From Sphingobacterium sp. CZ-2 (GTDB lineage Bacteria; Bacteroidota; Bacteroidia; Sphingobacteriales; Sphingobacteriaceae): DNA of 64,000 nt. The stretch is taken from contig NZ_CP038159.1 in NCBI RefSeq assembly GCF_004526235.1, positions 2,480,001 through 2,544,000 of the forward strand. Reading direction: 5' to 3'. Shown in pieces: positions 35,871-45,280 of this stretch; the stretch's first letter is position 1; every line of letters starts with the position of its first letter. The position numbers were made by a program, and so were the translations under genes. The notes beneath the pieces were generated by a model. The model saw nothing but the letters and a program-made list of their open reading frames with translations. It had not been told where the DNA came from and did not search any database.

Positions 35871-36575
35871 ATGGAAAGAAACGATAAACTTAAGCGATTA
35901 GAATATTGGTTAAAGGCTAGAATCGGAAAGATTGCCTTCATAGATATAGAAGAAAAACGGGATAAACAATGGTACGGAAATGGTTATGGTGGATTTTATG
36001 TGGATCCTACGGCTGTTCCGGAGAATGCCATTGTTTATTCTTTTGGTATAGGAGAGGATATTTCCTTTGACCAGGCCATCATCGCCAAACACGATTGTGA
36101 TGTGTATGGATTTGATCCAACACCAAAATCCATCTCTTGGGTAAGCAATAATAAGGTACCGGAAAAGTTCCATTTTCATCCTTATGGTATCGGTGAAAAA
36201 ACAGGAATAGTCACTTTTAATCTTCCGAAGAATAAGGAACATGTTTCAGGCTCGGTCTATGACCATAGCTTGGTGGATGAACTCAACCCTGTTGAGGTGC
36301 TTTTAAAGGAGTTTACGGAGATTGTAAAGGAAAAGGGGCATACGCGCATTGATGTTCTTAAAATGGATATAGAGGGCTCAGAATACGCGGTAATGAAAAG
36401 GATATTGGAAAGTGGTATCCCTATTAAACAGATATTGGTAGAAACCCATGAACGATTCTTCCCCAACGGGAAAGAAAAAGGCAAGGAGTTTTTTAGTTTG
36501 TTGAAATCCCATGGCTACCGAATTTTTGCTATCTCGGATACGTATCAGGAAATTTCGTTAATTAGTATTAAGTAG
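35871..36575 (+). CDS. FkbM-family SAM-dependent methyltransferase
   Basis: The 234-residue protein carries the FkbM methyltransferase signature: a SAM-binding VYSFGIGEDISFDQAI, an acidic YGFDPTP, and IDVLKMDIEGSEYAVMKRIL followed by ILVETHERFF. FkbM enzymes O-methylate polyketides or sugars, and the substrate here is unknown. It stands alone between the cystathionine synthase and a large palindromic repeat. Its last codons (SLISIK) fall inside the TAGTA-type low-complexity repeat, so its C-terminus may have been changed by repeat growth. Confidence 0.82.
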   Translation: MERNDKLKRLEYWLKARIGKIAFIDIEEKRDKQWYGNGYGGFYVDPTAVPENAIVYSFGIGEDISFDQAIIAKHDCDVYGFDPTPKSISWVSNNKVPEKFHFHPYGIGEKTGIVTFNLPKNKEHVSGSVYDHSLVDELNPVEVLLKEFTEIVKEKGHTRIDVLKMDIEGSEYAVMKRILESGIPIKQILVETHERFFPNGKEKGKEFFSLLKSHGYRIFAISDTYQEISLISIK

Positions 36576-36887
36576 TTAGTATTGAGTATTTAGTATTAAG
36601 TATTAAGACCTATGGGTGCTATAGGTATGGCGACATATGCCGTGACGATGCCTTATGCGTCATTGCGAGGAACGAAGCAATCTTTCCTTTTTGTCATCCT
36701 GAGCATCGTCGAAGGATCTGTTCGGGTACCAATTCAAGATGCTTCGACTCCGCTCAGCATGACATGGTTAAAGATTGCTTCGTTCCTCGCAATGACGCAG
36801 TTTTCACTATCGGAGTTACCAATGTCATTCCTCACAATTCCAATAGCCGCCATAGGTCTAACTACTAAATACTAACTACTAAATACT
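36558..36887. repeat. Multi-layer nested palindrome (locus 3)
   Basis: From outside inward: the TAGTA-type repeat (36558-36607) against TAACTACTAAATACTAACTA-type sequence (36860-36887); AGACCTATGG (36606-) against CCATAGGTCT (-36859); the outer REP arm from 36658 to 36797; and the inner arm GTCATCCTGAGC against GCTCAGCATGAC. No real gene is seen across 36576-36935. Confidence 0.8.
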
Positions 36888-36936
36888 GTTTCAATTGGAT
36901 GCTTCAAGCCTACGGCTTAAAACATCCAATTGAAAC
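36888..36936 (-). terminator. Long hairpin at the 3' end of the RND permease gene
   Basis: GTTTCAATTGGATG (36888-36901) pairs perfectly with CATCCAATTGAAAC (36923-36936), with an inner AAGCC/GGCTT stem. It has no U-tract, so it may protect the 3' end rather than terminate. The arm abuts the stop codon. Confidence 0.5.
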
Positions 36937-39900
36937 TAGTGCGCCGAGAGGCTTTTCTTCTTTTCTTCATCAAAAGAAGCTTCCAGCTCCGCTAATTTTT
37001 TCTTGCCATATGCCAATCTGGTAATCACCACAAATAACACCGGCACAATAAATATCGCCAGGAATGTTGCTGCGGTCATCCCACCAAATACGGTCCATCC
37101 AATTGTCTGACGGGAAACTGCACCTGCTCCAGTCGACAACATCAATGGAATAATACCCAAAATAAAGGCCAGTGATGTCATGATGATCGGACGCAAACGA
37201 AGCTTTACGGCATCGATGGTTGCATCGATTAGATTCATACCAATATCCACCCTTTCCTTCGCAAATTCTACGATCAAAATCGCGTTCTTCGCGGCCAGAC
37301 CAATAATGGTCACCAAACCAATCTGCGCATAAATATTATTATCCAGGTTAGGTAATAATGTAAGGGCTAATATCGCTCCAAATACTCCTAACGGTACGGA
37401 TAATAAGATGGAGAATGGTACCGACCAACTTTCATATAAGGACGCCAATAATAGGAATACGAATAGAATACATAGGGCGAAGATCTGAATAGTCTTACTA
37501 CCTGATTGTTTTTCCTGCAAGGTCACTCCAGAGAACTCATACGAATAGCCATCCGATAAAGTCTCTGCAGCCACTTCTTCCAACGCTCTGATGGCATCCC
37601 CCGAAGAATATCCCGGTGCTGCCTCTCCCGAGATCGAAATCGAACGGAAGATGTTAAAGTGGTTGATAATGGAAGGATTGGTGGTCAACTCATAGCGAAC
37701 CAGATTGCTTACCGGAACTGGTTGTCCCTGCACATTTTTCACATATAATTTATTGATATCCTCTATATGCATCCGGTAGCTGGTATCTGCCTGTGTTACT
37801 ACACGGAAGTTCCGTCCATATTTGGTAAAGTCATTCACATAACTCGAACCCAGGTAGGAGGAAATTGTGCTGTAGATATTGGATACTGGTACACCCATTC
37901 TTTTCGCCATCTCACGATCAACATTGAGTTTGTAGTTCGGTGAATTACTGTTGAATAAGGTATAGGCCATTCCGATTTCAGGACGTTGGTTGGCAGCAGC
38001 CAAGAAACCACCTACAATACGTTCAAATTCTTTGATATCCACCGTCTGACGGTCTTGGATCTCCAGGGTAAAACCTCCGGATGAACCCAATCCTGGAATC
38101 GGAGGCGGCGTTGCAGCGATGACGGTTGCTTTCGAATAGCCACGGTATTTGCCCATAATGGCACCCGTAATTTCCATAACCGTGCGCTGTCTATCTTCCC
38201 AAGGTTTCAACGATACAAATAAGGATGCACCATTCGGTTTCGCCGCCCTGTTCAATAAGTTCATACCATTGATGGAAGTCACATATTGAATTTCCGGGAA
38301 ATCCTTACGCAGGTCGTTTGTCAGCTCGGTCAGTACTTCTTCCGTACGGGCAGATGATGCTCCCTCCGGAAGGTTGACCCCCATGAAGAAAATACCGCCA
38401 TCCTCGTTCGGGATAAAGCCGGATTTCTTGTTCATGAACATGAAGCCTGTTCCAATGAAAATACAGATCAAAATGATCAATACCAATGGAGCCGCTTTAA
38501 TTGCTTTTTTCACCCCTTTGGAATAACGGTAGGTCACTTTATCGAACCATACGTTGAATTTATAGAAGAACTTGTTCAATCCTTTCGCGTCCTTTGTTGT
38601 AGCAGAAGGCCTCAACATGATGGAACATAGTGCCGGAGTAAGGGAAAGAGCGATAAATGCCGAAAGCATCACCGAAACGGCAATGGTGATAGCGAACTGT
38701 TGATAGAGCTGCCCGACCATTCCTGGAATAAATCCAACCGGAACGAATACGGCCGCTAGGATAAGCGCGATCGCAATAACCGGAGCTGTAATATCTTTCA
38801 TAGCCCTTCGGGTCGCCTCCTTGGCATCCATCTGGTAATGGTCGATGTAATGCTGTACGGCTTCCACCACCACGATCGCATCATCCACCACAATACCGAT
38901 GGCGAGGACGAAAGCCAACATGGTCAGGTTGTTCACAGAGAACCCAAATAGGGTAAAGAATATAAAGGTACCTACGATGGAAACCGGAATCGCCAATAAT
39001 GGGATTAAAGTTGCTCTCCAACTTTGTAGGAAGAAGAATACCACCAAGGTTACCAAGATCATCGCCTCAATTAACGTATGGATTACGGAACTGATGGATG
39101 CATTGACCACGGAAACCGTTTCATAACCTACCACGTAATCCACGTCAGTAGGGAATGATTTTTTCAATTCTTCCAAAGCCAGGTAAATACCATCCGCTGT
39201 TTCCACGGCATTTCCACCTGGAGTTTGGGATATCATCATACCTGATGCGACCTGTCCATTTACTTTATTGGTAATACCGTAGTTGAACTGTCCCAATTCT
39301 ACGCGGGCTACATCTTTCAATAATACGATGGAACCATCCATATTGGTTTTTACCACGATGTTTTCGAATTGATCGACTTCTTCCAAGTCGGAGTCCATCA
39401 CGATCGGGTATTCAAAAACCTGTGCATTTTCCTGCGGACGGGCACCAACTGAACCACCAGGCATTCTGGAGTTCTGCTCGGCAATCGCTGCGCTCACATC
39501 CGATGGCGACATGTTCAGGTTGGCCAATTTATTGGCATCCAACCACACACGCATCGCAAATGGCTGACCAAAAGCCTGCACATCACCCACTCCTTTGACA
39601 CGCAATAAGGCATCTTTTAGGTAAAGGTTGACATAGTTGGCTAGGAAGTTCTGGTCGCGCGTTCCGTTCGGAGATACCAGGGATACCATCATCAAGATAT
39701 CCGTATTCATCTTACGGGTGGTTACCCCTAAACGACGGACAGCCTCTGGAAGGACGGGTTCTGCAATACTCACCCTGTTCTGTACATCCAGCGTGGCGAT
39801 ATCGATATCTGTACCCACCTCAAAAGTCACGGTGATCCGGGACGATCCATCGGAGGTACTGTTCGAACTCATATAAATCATTCCGGGCGTACCATTGATC

Positions 39901-40106
39901 TGACTCTCAATTGGCGTGGTTACTGTTTTTTCTACGGTTTGGGCATCGGCACCCGTATAGATCGCCGAAACGGAAACCGTCGGTGGCGCGATGTTGGGAT
40001 ATTGACTGACCGGCAAGGTTGTGACCGAAATGATACCAATGATGGAAATCAATATCGATATGACTATGGCCGTGACCGGTCTCTTTATAAATACTTCTGA
40101 AATCAT
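36936..40106 (-). CDS. RND efflux pump inner-membrane permease (HAE1 family)
   Basis: The 1056-residue protein has the AcrB/MexB architecture: TM1, a large periplasmic domain, TM2-6, a second periplasmic domain and TM7-12. The start FIKRPVTAIVISILISIIG and the proton-relay LAIGIVVDDAIVVVEAV with its Asp pair are present. FVPVGFIPGMVGQLYQQFAI and GLAAKNAILIVEFA mark the family. It exports hydrophobic compounds by proton exchange. It is the last gene of tetR-tolC-acrA-acrB, 29 nt after the adaptor, so exporting a drug or bile-like compound under TetR control is likely. Confidence 0.95.
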   Translation of the reverse strand: MISEVFIKRPVTAIVISILISIIGIISVTTLPVSQYPNIAPPTVSVSAIYTGADAQTVEKTVTTPIESQINGTPGMIYMSSNSTSDGSSRITVTFEVGTDIDIATLDVQNRVSIAEPVLPEAVRRLGVTTRKMNTDILMMVSLVSPNGTRDQNFLANYVNLYLKDALLRVKGVGDVQAFGQPFAMRVWLDANKLANLNMSPSDVSAAIAEQNSRMPGGSVGARPQENAQVFEYPIVMDSDLEEVDQFENIVVKTNMDGSIVLLKDVARVELGQFNYGITNKVNGQVASGMMISQTPGGNAVETADGIYLALEELKKSFPTDVDYVVGYETVSVVNASISSVIHTLIEAMILVTLVVFFFLQSWRATLIPLLAIPVSIVGTFIFFTLFGFSVNNLTMLAFVLAIGIVVDDAIVVVEAVQHYIDHYQMDAKEATRRAMKDITAPVIAIALILAAVFVPVGFIPGMVGQLYQQFAITIAVSVMLSAFIALSLTPALCSIMLRPSATTKDAKGLNKFFYKFNVWFDKVTYRYSKGVKKAIKAAPLVLIILICIFIGTGFMFMNKKSGFIPNEDGGIFFMGVNLPEGASSARTEEVLTELTNDLRKDFPEIQYVTSINGMNLLNRAAKPNGASLFVSLKPWEDRQRTVMEITGAIMGKYRGYSKATVIAATPPPIPGLGSSGGFTLEIQDRQTVDIKEFERIVGGFLAAANQRPEIGMAYTLFNSNSPNYKLNVDREMAKRMGVPVSNIYSTISSYLGSSYVNDFTKYGRNFRVVTQADTSYRMHIEDINKLYVKNVQGQPVPVSNLVRYELTTNPSIINHFNIFRSISISGEAAPGYSSGDAIRALEEVAAETLSDGYSYEFSGVTLQEKQSGSKTIQIFALCILFVFLLLASLYESWSVPFSILLSVPLGVFGAILALTLLPNLDNNIYAQIGLVTIIGLAAKNAILIVEFAKERVDIGMNLIDATIDAVKLRLRPIIMTSLAFILGIIPLMLSTGAGAVSRQTIGWTVFGGMTAATFLAIFIVPVLFVVITRLAYGKKKLAELEASFDEEKKKSLSAH

Positions 40107-40135
40107 GCTTTTTTATATTTGGGATTCGGCATTTA

Positions 40136-41287
40136 CTATTGTTTTGCTGGACCTGCTGCTGGTTGAGCTTGTTCTTCTTTGTTCACTACTTTGGCACCAG
40201 GTTTCAATGCGGTGATTCCATCGGTTACTACGCGCTCACCTGTTTGAAGGCCCTGCGAAATAACCACGCGATCGCCAAGTTTGTGTCCAAGGGTAACCGG
40301 TTTTAATTCCACGGTACTGCTATCTGTTACGGTATATACACTGAATGTTCCCAATTGCTCGAAAATAGCACGGTAAGGGATCACCAATTGTTGTTCTGTA
40401 GATGTACTAACCACATTTAAAGTCAGGTTCATGCCTGCACGCAATGCATTGTTAGGGTTCTGGAAAGTGGCTCTCACTTTCAAAGTACCGGTTTGCGGAT
40501 CTACGGCACGATCGATCGTGGAGATTCTTCCGGTTGAGGCATAAGTGCTGGCATCCGGCAAGGTCAGGTTGATCTCCGTTGAAGATTTACCCGATTGCAG
40601 GTTGGCGAATTCGGTGATCTCTTTCTCGTTGATCTGGAATTCAACAGCGATTGGATTGGTAGAACTGATGGTATTCAATAAAGTGGTACCTGCAGATACC
40701 AAGGCTCCTGAACGTACCTGGGAGATTCCAACCGAGCCTGAGAATGGCGCATAAATAGTAGATCTATTCAAGTTGGTTCTTGCAGCAGTAAGGGCAGCTT
40801 CGGCAGCTTGTACCTGTGCTTTTTGGTTATTTACATCGGTATACGCATAATCCAGGGTCTGTTTCGCAATCGCATCCTTGTCGGCCAAGGTTTGATAGCG
40901 TTGAAGATCTTTTTCTACACGTGCAAGATTTGCTCTGGCAATTTCCAAGGTCGCTTTCGCCTGATCAACCGTTGCTGAATAACGAACGCGATCTATTTCA
41001 TATAATTTCTGTCCTTTGCTTACATAAGCACCATCTGCCACATAGATATTGGTGATGTATCCTGAAACTTCTGCACGGATTTCTGTTTCCTGTAAAGGAA
41101 CGACATTGGAAGGGTAGGAGCGTGTACCGGAAACAGTTTCCAGGTTCACCGTAGAAATGCTGACTGGGATAGCCTGTGCCTGCATTTGACCAGGACCTGC
41201 CTGTTTGGCTTTATCCTTATTGCCACATGAAGCCAGGATCAATCCAGAGCTTAATAATATTGCTGCTAATATGCGATTCGTGTTCAT
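40136..41287 (-). CDS. RND pump periplasmic adaptor (membrane fusion protein)
   Basis: The 383-residue lipoprotein has lipobox LASC with Cys21. The lipoyl/barrel-sandwich region (EIRAEVSGYITNIYVADGAY) and a coiled-coil hairpin (ATVDQAKATLEIARANLARV and on to about residue 170) are followed by a beta-barrel domain (IYAPFSGSVGISQVRSGALV and later). This is the AcrA/MexA layout. It links the RND permease to the outer-membrane channel. It lies between the tolC-like and acrB-like genes. Confidence 0.95.
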   Translation of the reverse strand: MNTNRILAAILLSSGLILASCGNKDKAKQAGPGQMQAQAIPVSISTVNLETVSGTRSYPSNVVPLQETEIRAEVSGYITNIYVADGAYVSKGQKLYEIDRVRYSATVDQAKATLEIARANLARVEKDLQRYQTLADKDAIAKQTLDYAYTDVNNQKAQVQAAEAALTAARTNLNRSTIYAPFSGSVGISQVRSGALVSAGTTLLNTISSTNPIAVEFQINEKEITEFANLQSGKSSTEINLTLPDASTYASTGRISTIDRAVDPQTGTLKVRATFQNPNNALRAGMNLTLNVVSTSTEQQLVIPYRAIFEQLGTFSVYTVTDSSTVELKPVTLGHKLGDRVVISQGLQTGERVVTDGITALKPGAKVVNKEEQAQPAAGPAKQ

Positions 41288-41319
41288 AACGTTAAATTTC
41301 TATGTAAGGGTTGTGCTGA

Positions 41320-42651
41320 TTAATTGTTGATGTCTACGGTTCCCAATGCTTTTTGAATATCCAGTTTGCTGGCCAAGACCGCATATAGGGAATTCAAATA
41401 GTTCAGTTGACTCGTTTTAAGGTCTGTTTCTGCAGTCATGAGCTCCAAGTAGGTTTTCAGTCCGGCATCGTATTGTAGTTTAATGGTGTTGTACACTTCT
41501 TCGGAAAGATCCATGTTGTCCTTCGCGTTTCGCCATTCGATGGTATTGGCGCGGTAAGAAGCCATGGCTGCTGAGTATTGGGCACCAATCTGGTTTTCAA
41601 GGTTCTCCAGATCCATTTCCAATCTGGTTTCCTGCAATTCGGATTTCCTGATCTCCTGTACGCGTTTGGTACCTTGGAAAATTGGAATGGAAAGGGTCAA
41701 GCCTACAGAAGATTGGGGAAAGTTATTTCCATAAAGATCGGCGAAAGCATTATTACGGTAGTTCAGACCATAATTTGCAAAAGCACTTAGCCTAGGAAGG
41801 TAATTCCATTTCTGGTATTGGGTATTCAATTTTTGGATATCCTGTAGGTTCTTCAATTGTCGGTATTCTACCCGATTTGCAATCTGCACCAATTCTGAAG
41901 TGTCCAATAGGACATTGGCTTCCATATCCTGACCCACAAAAGATAGGTTAAGACCGTCTGTAGGATTTAATCCCAATAGGGTTTTAAGGTAATCGTATTT
42001 ATATTTCCTGATTTCCAAGGCCGATTTCAGTTGGGCATTGGCATTGTTCAAGGAAATCTGCGCACGTTTATAGTCTATCTTGTCCACCAAACCGGTTTCA
42101 TACCTGGCATTGGCATCCGTATATTGTCTTTGGATACGCGCTATATTTTCGTTGATGATATTGATCTGTTCCTCGCTGGTCAGAATATCATAATAAGCCT
42201 TGGAAACATCGACAACGGTATTGATCTTGGTGTTTTCCAGGTTTAGGGTATTCTGTTGTCTGATGAATTGCGCAGCCTTTGATGCTTGGAACAATCCAGG
42301 GTTGATGATTGCCTGGTCAGCTTGAAAAGTTAGGGAAGAGGTGTTTTTCTGCCCCATGGCAATATTCTGCCCGTTGATATATGCTGTTGGCAATTGAATG
42401 AAATGGGATAGATTTCCATTGGCATTGATCTGTGGAAACCATCCTGATAATGCGGAAGCGATTTCGCGTTCTGCGATCTCCTGATCGATTTTGGCTTGTT
42501 TAACCTCAATCTTGTTGGATAGGGCAAAATTGATGAGCTCGTCTAATGTCGCATTGCTGGAAAGGTTCCTGTTGTCTTGTGCCATGGCCGACCCCAAGGA
42601 AACTGCTGCAATGGATGCGTAAATGAATAAGTCCTTAAAATTGAATTTCAT
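41320..42651 (-). CDS. TolC-family outer-membrane efflux channel
   Basis: The 443-residue protein has a signal peptide (about residues 1-24) and two OEP repeats of alpha-helical coiled coil. The TolC pattern includes ALSNKIEVKQAKIDQEIAER and SLTFQADQAIINPGLF, and helices 265-420 (LQETRLEMDLENLENQIGAQ) form the second half. It completes the tripartite pump. It starts 5 nt after the TetR-like stop, suggesting translational coupling. Confidence 0.93.
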   Translation of the reverse strand: MKFNFKDLFIYASIAAVSLGSAMAQDNRNLSSNATLDELINFALSNKIEVKQAKIDQEIAEREIASALSGWFPQINANGNLSHFIQLPTAYINGQNIAMGQKNTSSLTFQADQAIINPGLFQASKAAQFIRQQNTLNLENTKINTVVDVSKAYYDILTSEEQINIINENIARIQRQYTDANARYETGLVDKIDYKRAQISLNNANAQLKSALEIRKYKYDYLKTLLGLNPTDGLNLSFVGQDMEANVLLDTSELVQIANRVEYRQLKNLQDIQKLNTQYQKWNYLPRLSAFANYGLNYRNNAFADLYGNNFPQSSVGLTLSIPIFQGTKRVQEIRKSELQETRLEMDLENLENQIGAQYSAAMASYRANTIEWRNAKDNMDLSEEVYNTIKLQYDAGLKTYLELMTAETDLKTSQLNYLNSLYAVLASKLDIQKALGTVDINN

Positions 42652-42656
42652 ATATA

Positions 42657-43235
42657 TTATTTTTTAACCCCGTTCCAGATAATGTCGACCAATTGGTCCA
42701 ATTGAGATTCCTCAATCTTTGTTTTTTCGTATAAGCTGCTTCTAACTAGTGAAATAGCTGGTCCTAGATAGGCAGCTAGTAGGATACGAACATGTAGGTC
42801 CTTTAAATGCTTTTCCTCCAGTCCTTGTTCCAAAAAATGGAAGATTTTATTCCGTTCGCATTTATGTTGAAAAACGTTCTTACGGATATCTTCGTAAAAT
42901 GGGGAACCATAGAATTGTTCCATAAAGCTGAAGAGGTCTTCATGGTCTTGATAAAATAGCACCACGTTTTTCCATACTGCCCGAAAGCGTTGATCGTATG
43001 GGAGGTTATCCTGTTCTTCGAGGAAGATGTGTTTATTGATGATTTCCTTGCAATACCAATACAGCTCAATGATAAGATCATCCTTTGAAGGGAAGTAATG
43101 GTAGATGGAACCCACAGCAACTTCGGCCTCTTTAGCGATCTTGCTCATGGGCGATCCGTGGAAGCCTCCAGCGTTGACCAACTGTAGGGTACTCCGAAAG
43201 ATCTGTTCTTTTTTTTCTGTCAATTGAATGTTCAT
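42657..43235 (-). CDS. TetR/AcrR-family transcriptional regulator
   Basis: From the ATG at 43235 the protein is 192 residues. The N-terminal helix-turn-helix is LVNAGGFHGSPMSKIAKEAE followed by VAVGSIYHYFPSKDDLIIEL, the classic TetR pattern. The remainder is a helical ligand-binding domain. A TTG/ATG-type start 14 codons upstream is rejected because a TACCTTTG -7 box lies at 43243-43250, inside that extension. It is the first gene of the pump operon and likely autoregulates it. Confidence 0.9.
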   Translation of the reverse strand: MNIQLTEKKEQIFRSTLQLVNAGGFHGSPMSKIAKEAEVAVGSIYHYFPSKDDLIIELYWYCKEIINKHIFLEEQDNLPYDQRFRAVWKNVVLFYQDHEDLFSFMEQFYGSPFYEDIRKNVFQHKCERNKIFHFLEQGLEEKHLKDLHVRILLAAYLGPAISLVRSSLYEKTKIEESQLDQLVDIIWNGVKK

Positions 43236-43242
43236 TCGGTTG

Positions 43243-43250
43243 CAAAGGTA
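43243..43250 (-). promoter_or_regulatory. -7 box of the tetR-pump operon
   Basis: The minus-strand TACCTTTG ends 7 nt before the ATG at 43235. It indicates a leaderless or nearly leaderless tetR mRNA, with TTTGACAC further upstream as a possible -33 element. Confidence 0.6.
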
Positions 43251-43398
43251 AGGAAAGATATTTAGCAGTTGTGTCAAATATTCGTTATAAAATGGGGCTT
43301 GGGAGTGTTTTTTGGGAGGGATGAGTTTTAGAAGAGTGGCTAAATGGAGATGGGTTTTTAAAGGGATACATGGTCCGATGAAAAAAATAGTTGCAATG

Positions 43399-43413
43399 TT
43401 AACAAATTGTTAA
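43399..43413. promoter_or_regulatory. 15-bp inverted repeat TTAACA-AAT-TGTTAA
   Basis: A short perfect inverted repeat lies between the tetR promoter and the orphan plus-strand promoter. It could be an operator, but AT-rich palindromes of this size arise easily by chance. Confidence 0.3.
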
Positions 43414-43451
43414 TTTTTCAAATTACTATTGACGGGTGTAGAAAATACACT

Positions 43452-43459
43452 TACCTTTG
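43452..43459 (+). promoter_or_regulatory. -7 box of an orphan transcript
   Basis: TACCTTTG at 43452-43459 with TTG at 43429-43431, 20 nt upstream, is a good Bacteroidota promoter with no gene downstream. Confidence 0.5.
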
Positions 43460-43464
43460 TTCTA

Positions 43465-43530
43465 TCATAATTTAGGTTTATAATTGGTTATTAAAGGTTT
43501 TCATTCTCCCCGTTTGAAAACCTTTTTCTT
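43465..43530 (+). ncRNA. Putative small RNA between orphan promoter and terminator
   Basis: The predicted transcript is about 65 nt. It ends in a perfect intrinsic terminator: AAAGGTTTTCA (43493-43503) pairs with TGAAAACCTTT (43515-43525), then TTCTTTT. No ORF longer than a few codons lies within it. The loop TTCTCCCCGTT is C-rich and single-stranded. The target is unknown. Confidence 0.4.
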
Positions 43531-43635
43531 TTGGTATAAACTTGTAAAATTCGTATAGGTTGGAGTATTTTGATATTTCCATTTCATTGCACTTTTCTCA
43601 GTTGTTTTCCTTCCCACTATCATTATTCTTTCCAC

Positions 43636-43730
43636 CGTCATTGCGAGGAACGAAGCAATCTTCAAGAATGTCATGTTGAGCGGAGTCGAAACATCTGTTC
43701 GTTTGTATCCGCATAGATCCTTCGACGCAG
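43636..43730. repeat. Nested palindromic repeat (locus 4), interrupted by the IS110 tandem
   Basis: The outer left arm CGTCATTGCGAGG starts at 43636. The inner arm GTCATGTTGAGCGGAGTCG and GATCCTTCGACGCAG reaches 43730. The remaining inner-right and outer-right arms appear only after the IS copies (46905-46954). Confidence 0.8.
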
Positions 43731-43768
43731 CTACCAATGACATGTTGTATAACCTATTGTTAATCAGG

Positions 43769-45064
43769 TCAATGTATCTTATCTAATTTCATATCGAACT
43801 CCAGTGCCAACCTGTTTAGGTACTTTTCCTTCTGCTTTTTCAATTGTGTTTCATAGGTCTGCACCCCTTGTTCCACATAGGTAGTCCCCTTTACCATCAG
43901 TCGCCAATACTGTGCTGCCAATTTGTTGGCCATGGCCTTGATGGCGATCATAGGCCCTTTTCTGGCCCGAAGCCGTCGTCCGAATTCCCCGATCGCTATT
44001 TTCTTGCTCTGTAGGAGTCCCTGTGCAATGACCCGGAATATCTGTCCGGTCAGCGGTTTCCCCTTCCGCTTGACCCTTCTGCTACTTGTGCCCGAGCTGT
44101 TCTGCCCCGGAGATAGCCCCAGCCAACTTGTGAAATGCTTCTCCGTGGCCCATCGTTCCAGATCGTTTCCCGTCTCGCTGTAGATCTGCATCCAGGTATA
44201 GTCCGTGATCCCGGGCAATATGGTGGCATCCCTGCCCTGGAAGAGGTCCAGCAGATGGGCGCCAAGGTCCCTGATGTCCGGCCTGTTGTGCCGTATCGGT
44301 TTCCTGGGCCCTGACTGGGTCCCTTTGCCGCCATCGCCGCCCTTCTGCAGCAGGGCTTCCAGCTTATGGTCACATTCGGCAATCTGCTTCATGTAGAACA
44401 GATAGGCCTCATGGGCGATCCTTAGGGCGAACACACCCCTTTCTGTATAGAAACCCTCCAGGGCGGCAAGGATCTCCTGGGACTTGGTCCTGCGCAGCCT
44501 GGTATGGCACAGGGACAGCAGGACACCAGGATCGCGCTCGCCCGACAGGATGGCACCGATGACGGCCATACCGCTTGCTCCATGGATCTGGCTCAGTACC
44601 TCGGGAAGCCTGATGTTCATTTCCACCAGGGCCTTCTGCATGTGGTTGACATGCATGGCGGCGTTCCGCAGCAGGTCCTCCCTCAGCCTCAGGTAGCTGC
44701 GGATCTCCTTTTGGTCCCCTTCGGCCACAAAGCAGCGGTTCAGCAGTCCATAGCTGTGCAGCTGCTGGATCCATTGGCAGTCCTTTACATCGGTCTTCCG
44801 TCCGGGGACCTGTTTGGTCTGGCGGCCGTCGACCAGCCAGACGTCAAGCCCTCCGGCGTGGAGGATATCGTAAAGGATGAACCAATAGGAACCCGTGGCC
44901 TCCATCGCAACGGTGTCCACACCATGGGAGAGCAGATAGTCCAGGGCTTCGCGAAAGTTACGGGTAAAAGTGGCGAAGGAAACGACCTCCTGCCCCTGGA
45001 CGGAGATGAAGATTCTGCGTGAACCGATATCGATCCCCGCAGCATGATCGTGAATGATTTTCAT
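43769..45064 (-). CDS. IS110-family recombinase, copy 1
   Basis: The 431-residue protein is larger than the other IS110 recombinase here and clearly different in sequence. DEDD-type residues are Asp11 (AGIDIGSRR), Glu near 56 (AMEATGSYWF) and the Asp pair of RKTDVKDCQWIQQL. The C-terminal Transposase_20 part includes ATILPGITDYTWMQIYSETG and HFTSWLGLSPGQNSSGTSSR. GC content is high, especially for this AT-rich host. The protein is identical in the second copy at 45375-46670. Confidence 0.93.
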   Translation of the reverse strand: MKIIHDHAAGIDIGSRRIFISVQGQEVVSFATFTRNFREALDYLLSHGVDTVAMEATGSYWFILYDILHAGGLDVWLVDGRQTKQVPGRKTDVKDCQWIQQLHSYGLLNRCFVAEGDQKEIRSYLRLREDLLRNAAMHVNHMQKALVEMNIRLPEVLSQIHGASGMAVIGAILSGERDPGVLLSLCHTRLRRTKSQEILAALEGFYTERGVFALRIAHEAYLFYMKQIAECDHKLEALLQKGGDGGKGTQSGPRKPIRHNRPDIRDLGAHLLDLFQGRDATILPGITDYTWMQIYSETGNDLERWATEKHFTSWLGLSPGQNSSGTSSRRVKRKGKPLTGQIFRVIAQGLLQSKKIAIGEFGRRLRARKGPMIAIKAMANKLAAQYWRLMVKGTTYVEQGVQTYETQLKKQKEKYLNRLALEFDMKLDKIH

Positions 45065-45280
45065 GGCACATCAATTAAAATGTGAAACCATTAAGCCCAT
45101 AGAGGAAAAATAAACGGCAGGCTACCATACGGACAATCTAAAAGATGTACCAAACTCCAATGCCTCAATCTATGGAACCAAGCTCAGGGACAGGCAAGAT
45201 GCACTATACGATAGTCCGGTCAAACTGCAGAATGGTCAATGAACTAAGTTACTAAATGTCATCACCTTCCGATAAATTTA
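45065..45280 (-). ncRNA. Candidate bridge RNA region, IS110 copy 1
   Basis: The noncoding stretch upstream of the recombinase forms an ACTAAAT...ATTTAGT hairpin and other stems, including ACTAT-CGT-ATAGT. UUUUAAUU (45073-45080) matches the complement of the right terminus. UGGUAG (45122-45127) matches the left terminus (CATTGGTAG). CCCUGAG (45183-45189) matches the target side CATCCTGAG. A right target guide was not identified, so the model is incomplete. Confidence 0.45.

Noticed and set aside
36612..36875. Open frame of 87 codons on the plus strand
   Set aside because: It is a translation of the nested repeat (SLRGTKQSF-type), which gives similar spurious frames at other loci.
43399..43413. 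TTAACA-AAT-TGTTAA as a definite TetR operator
   Set aside because: It lies about 150 bp from the tetR promoter, and short AT-rich palindromes are common in this DNA.
43501..43743. 80-codon minus-strand frame
   Set aside because: It spans an intrinsic terminator and repeat arms of locus 4, with no promoter or homology.
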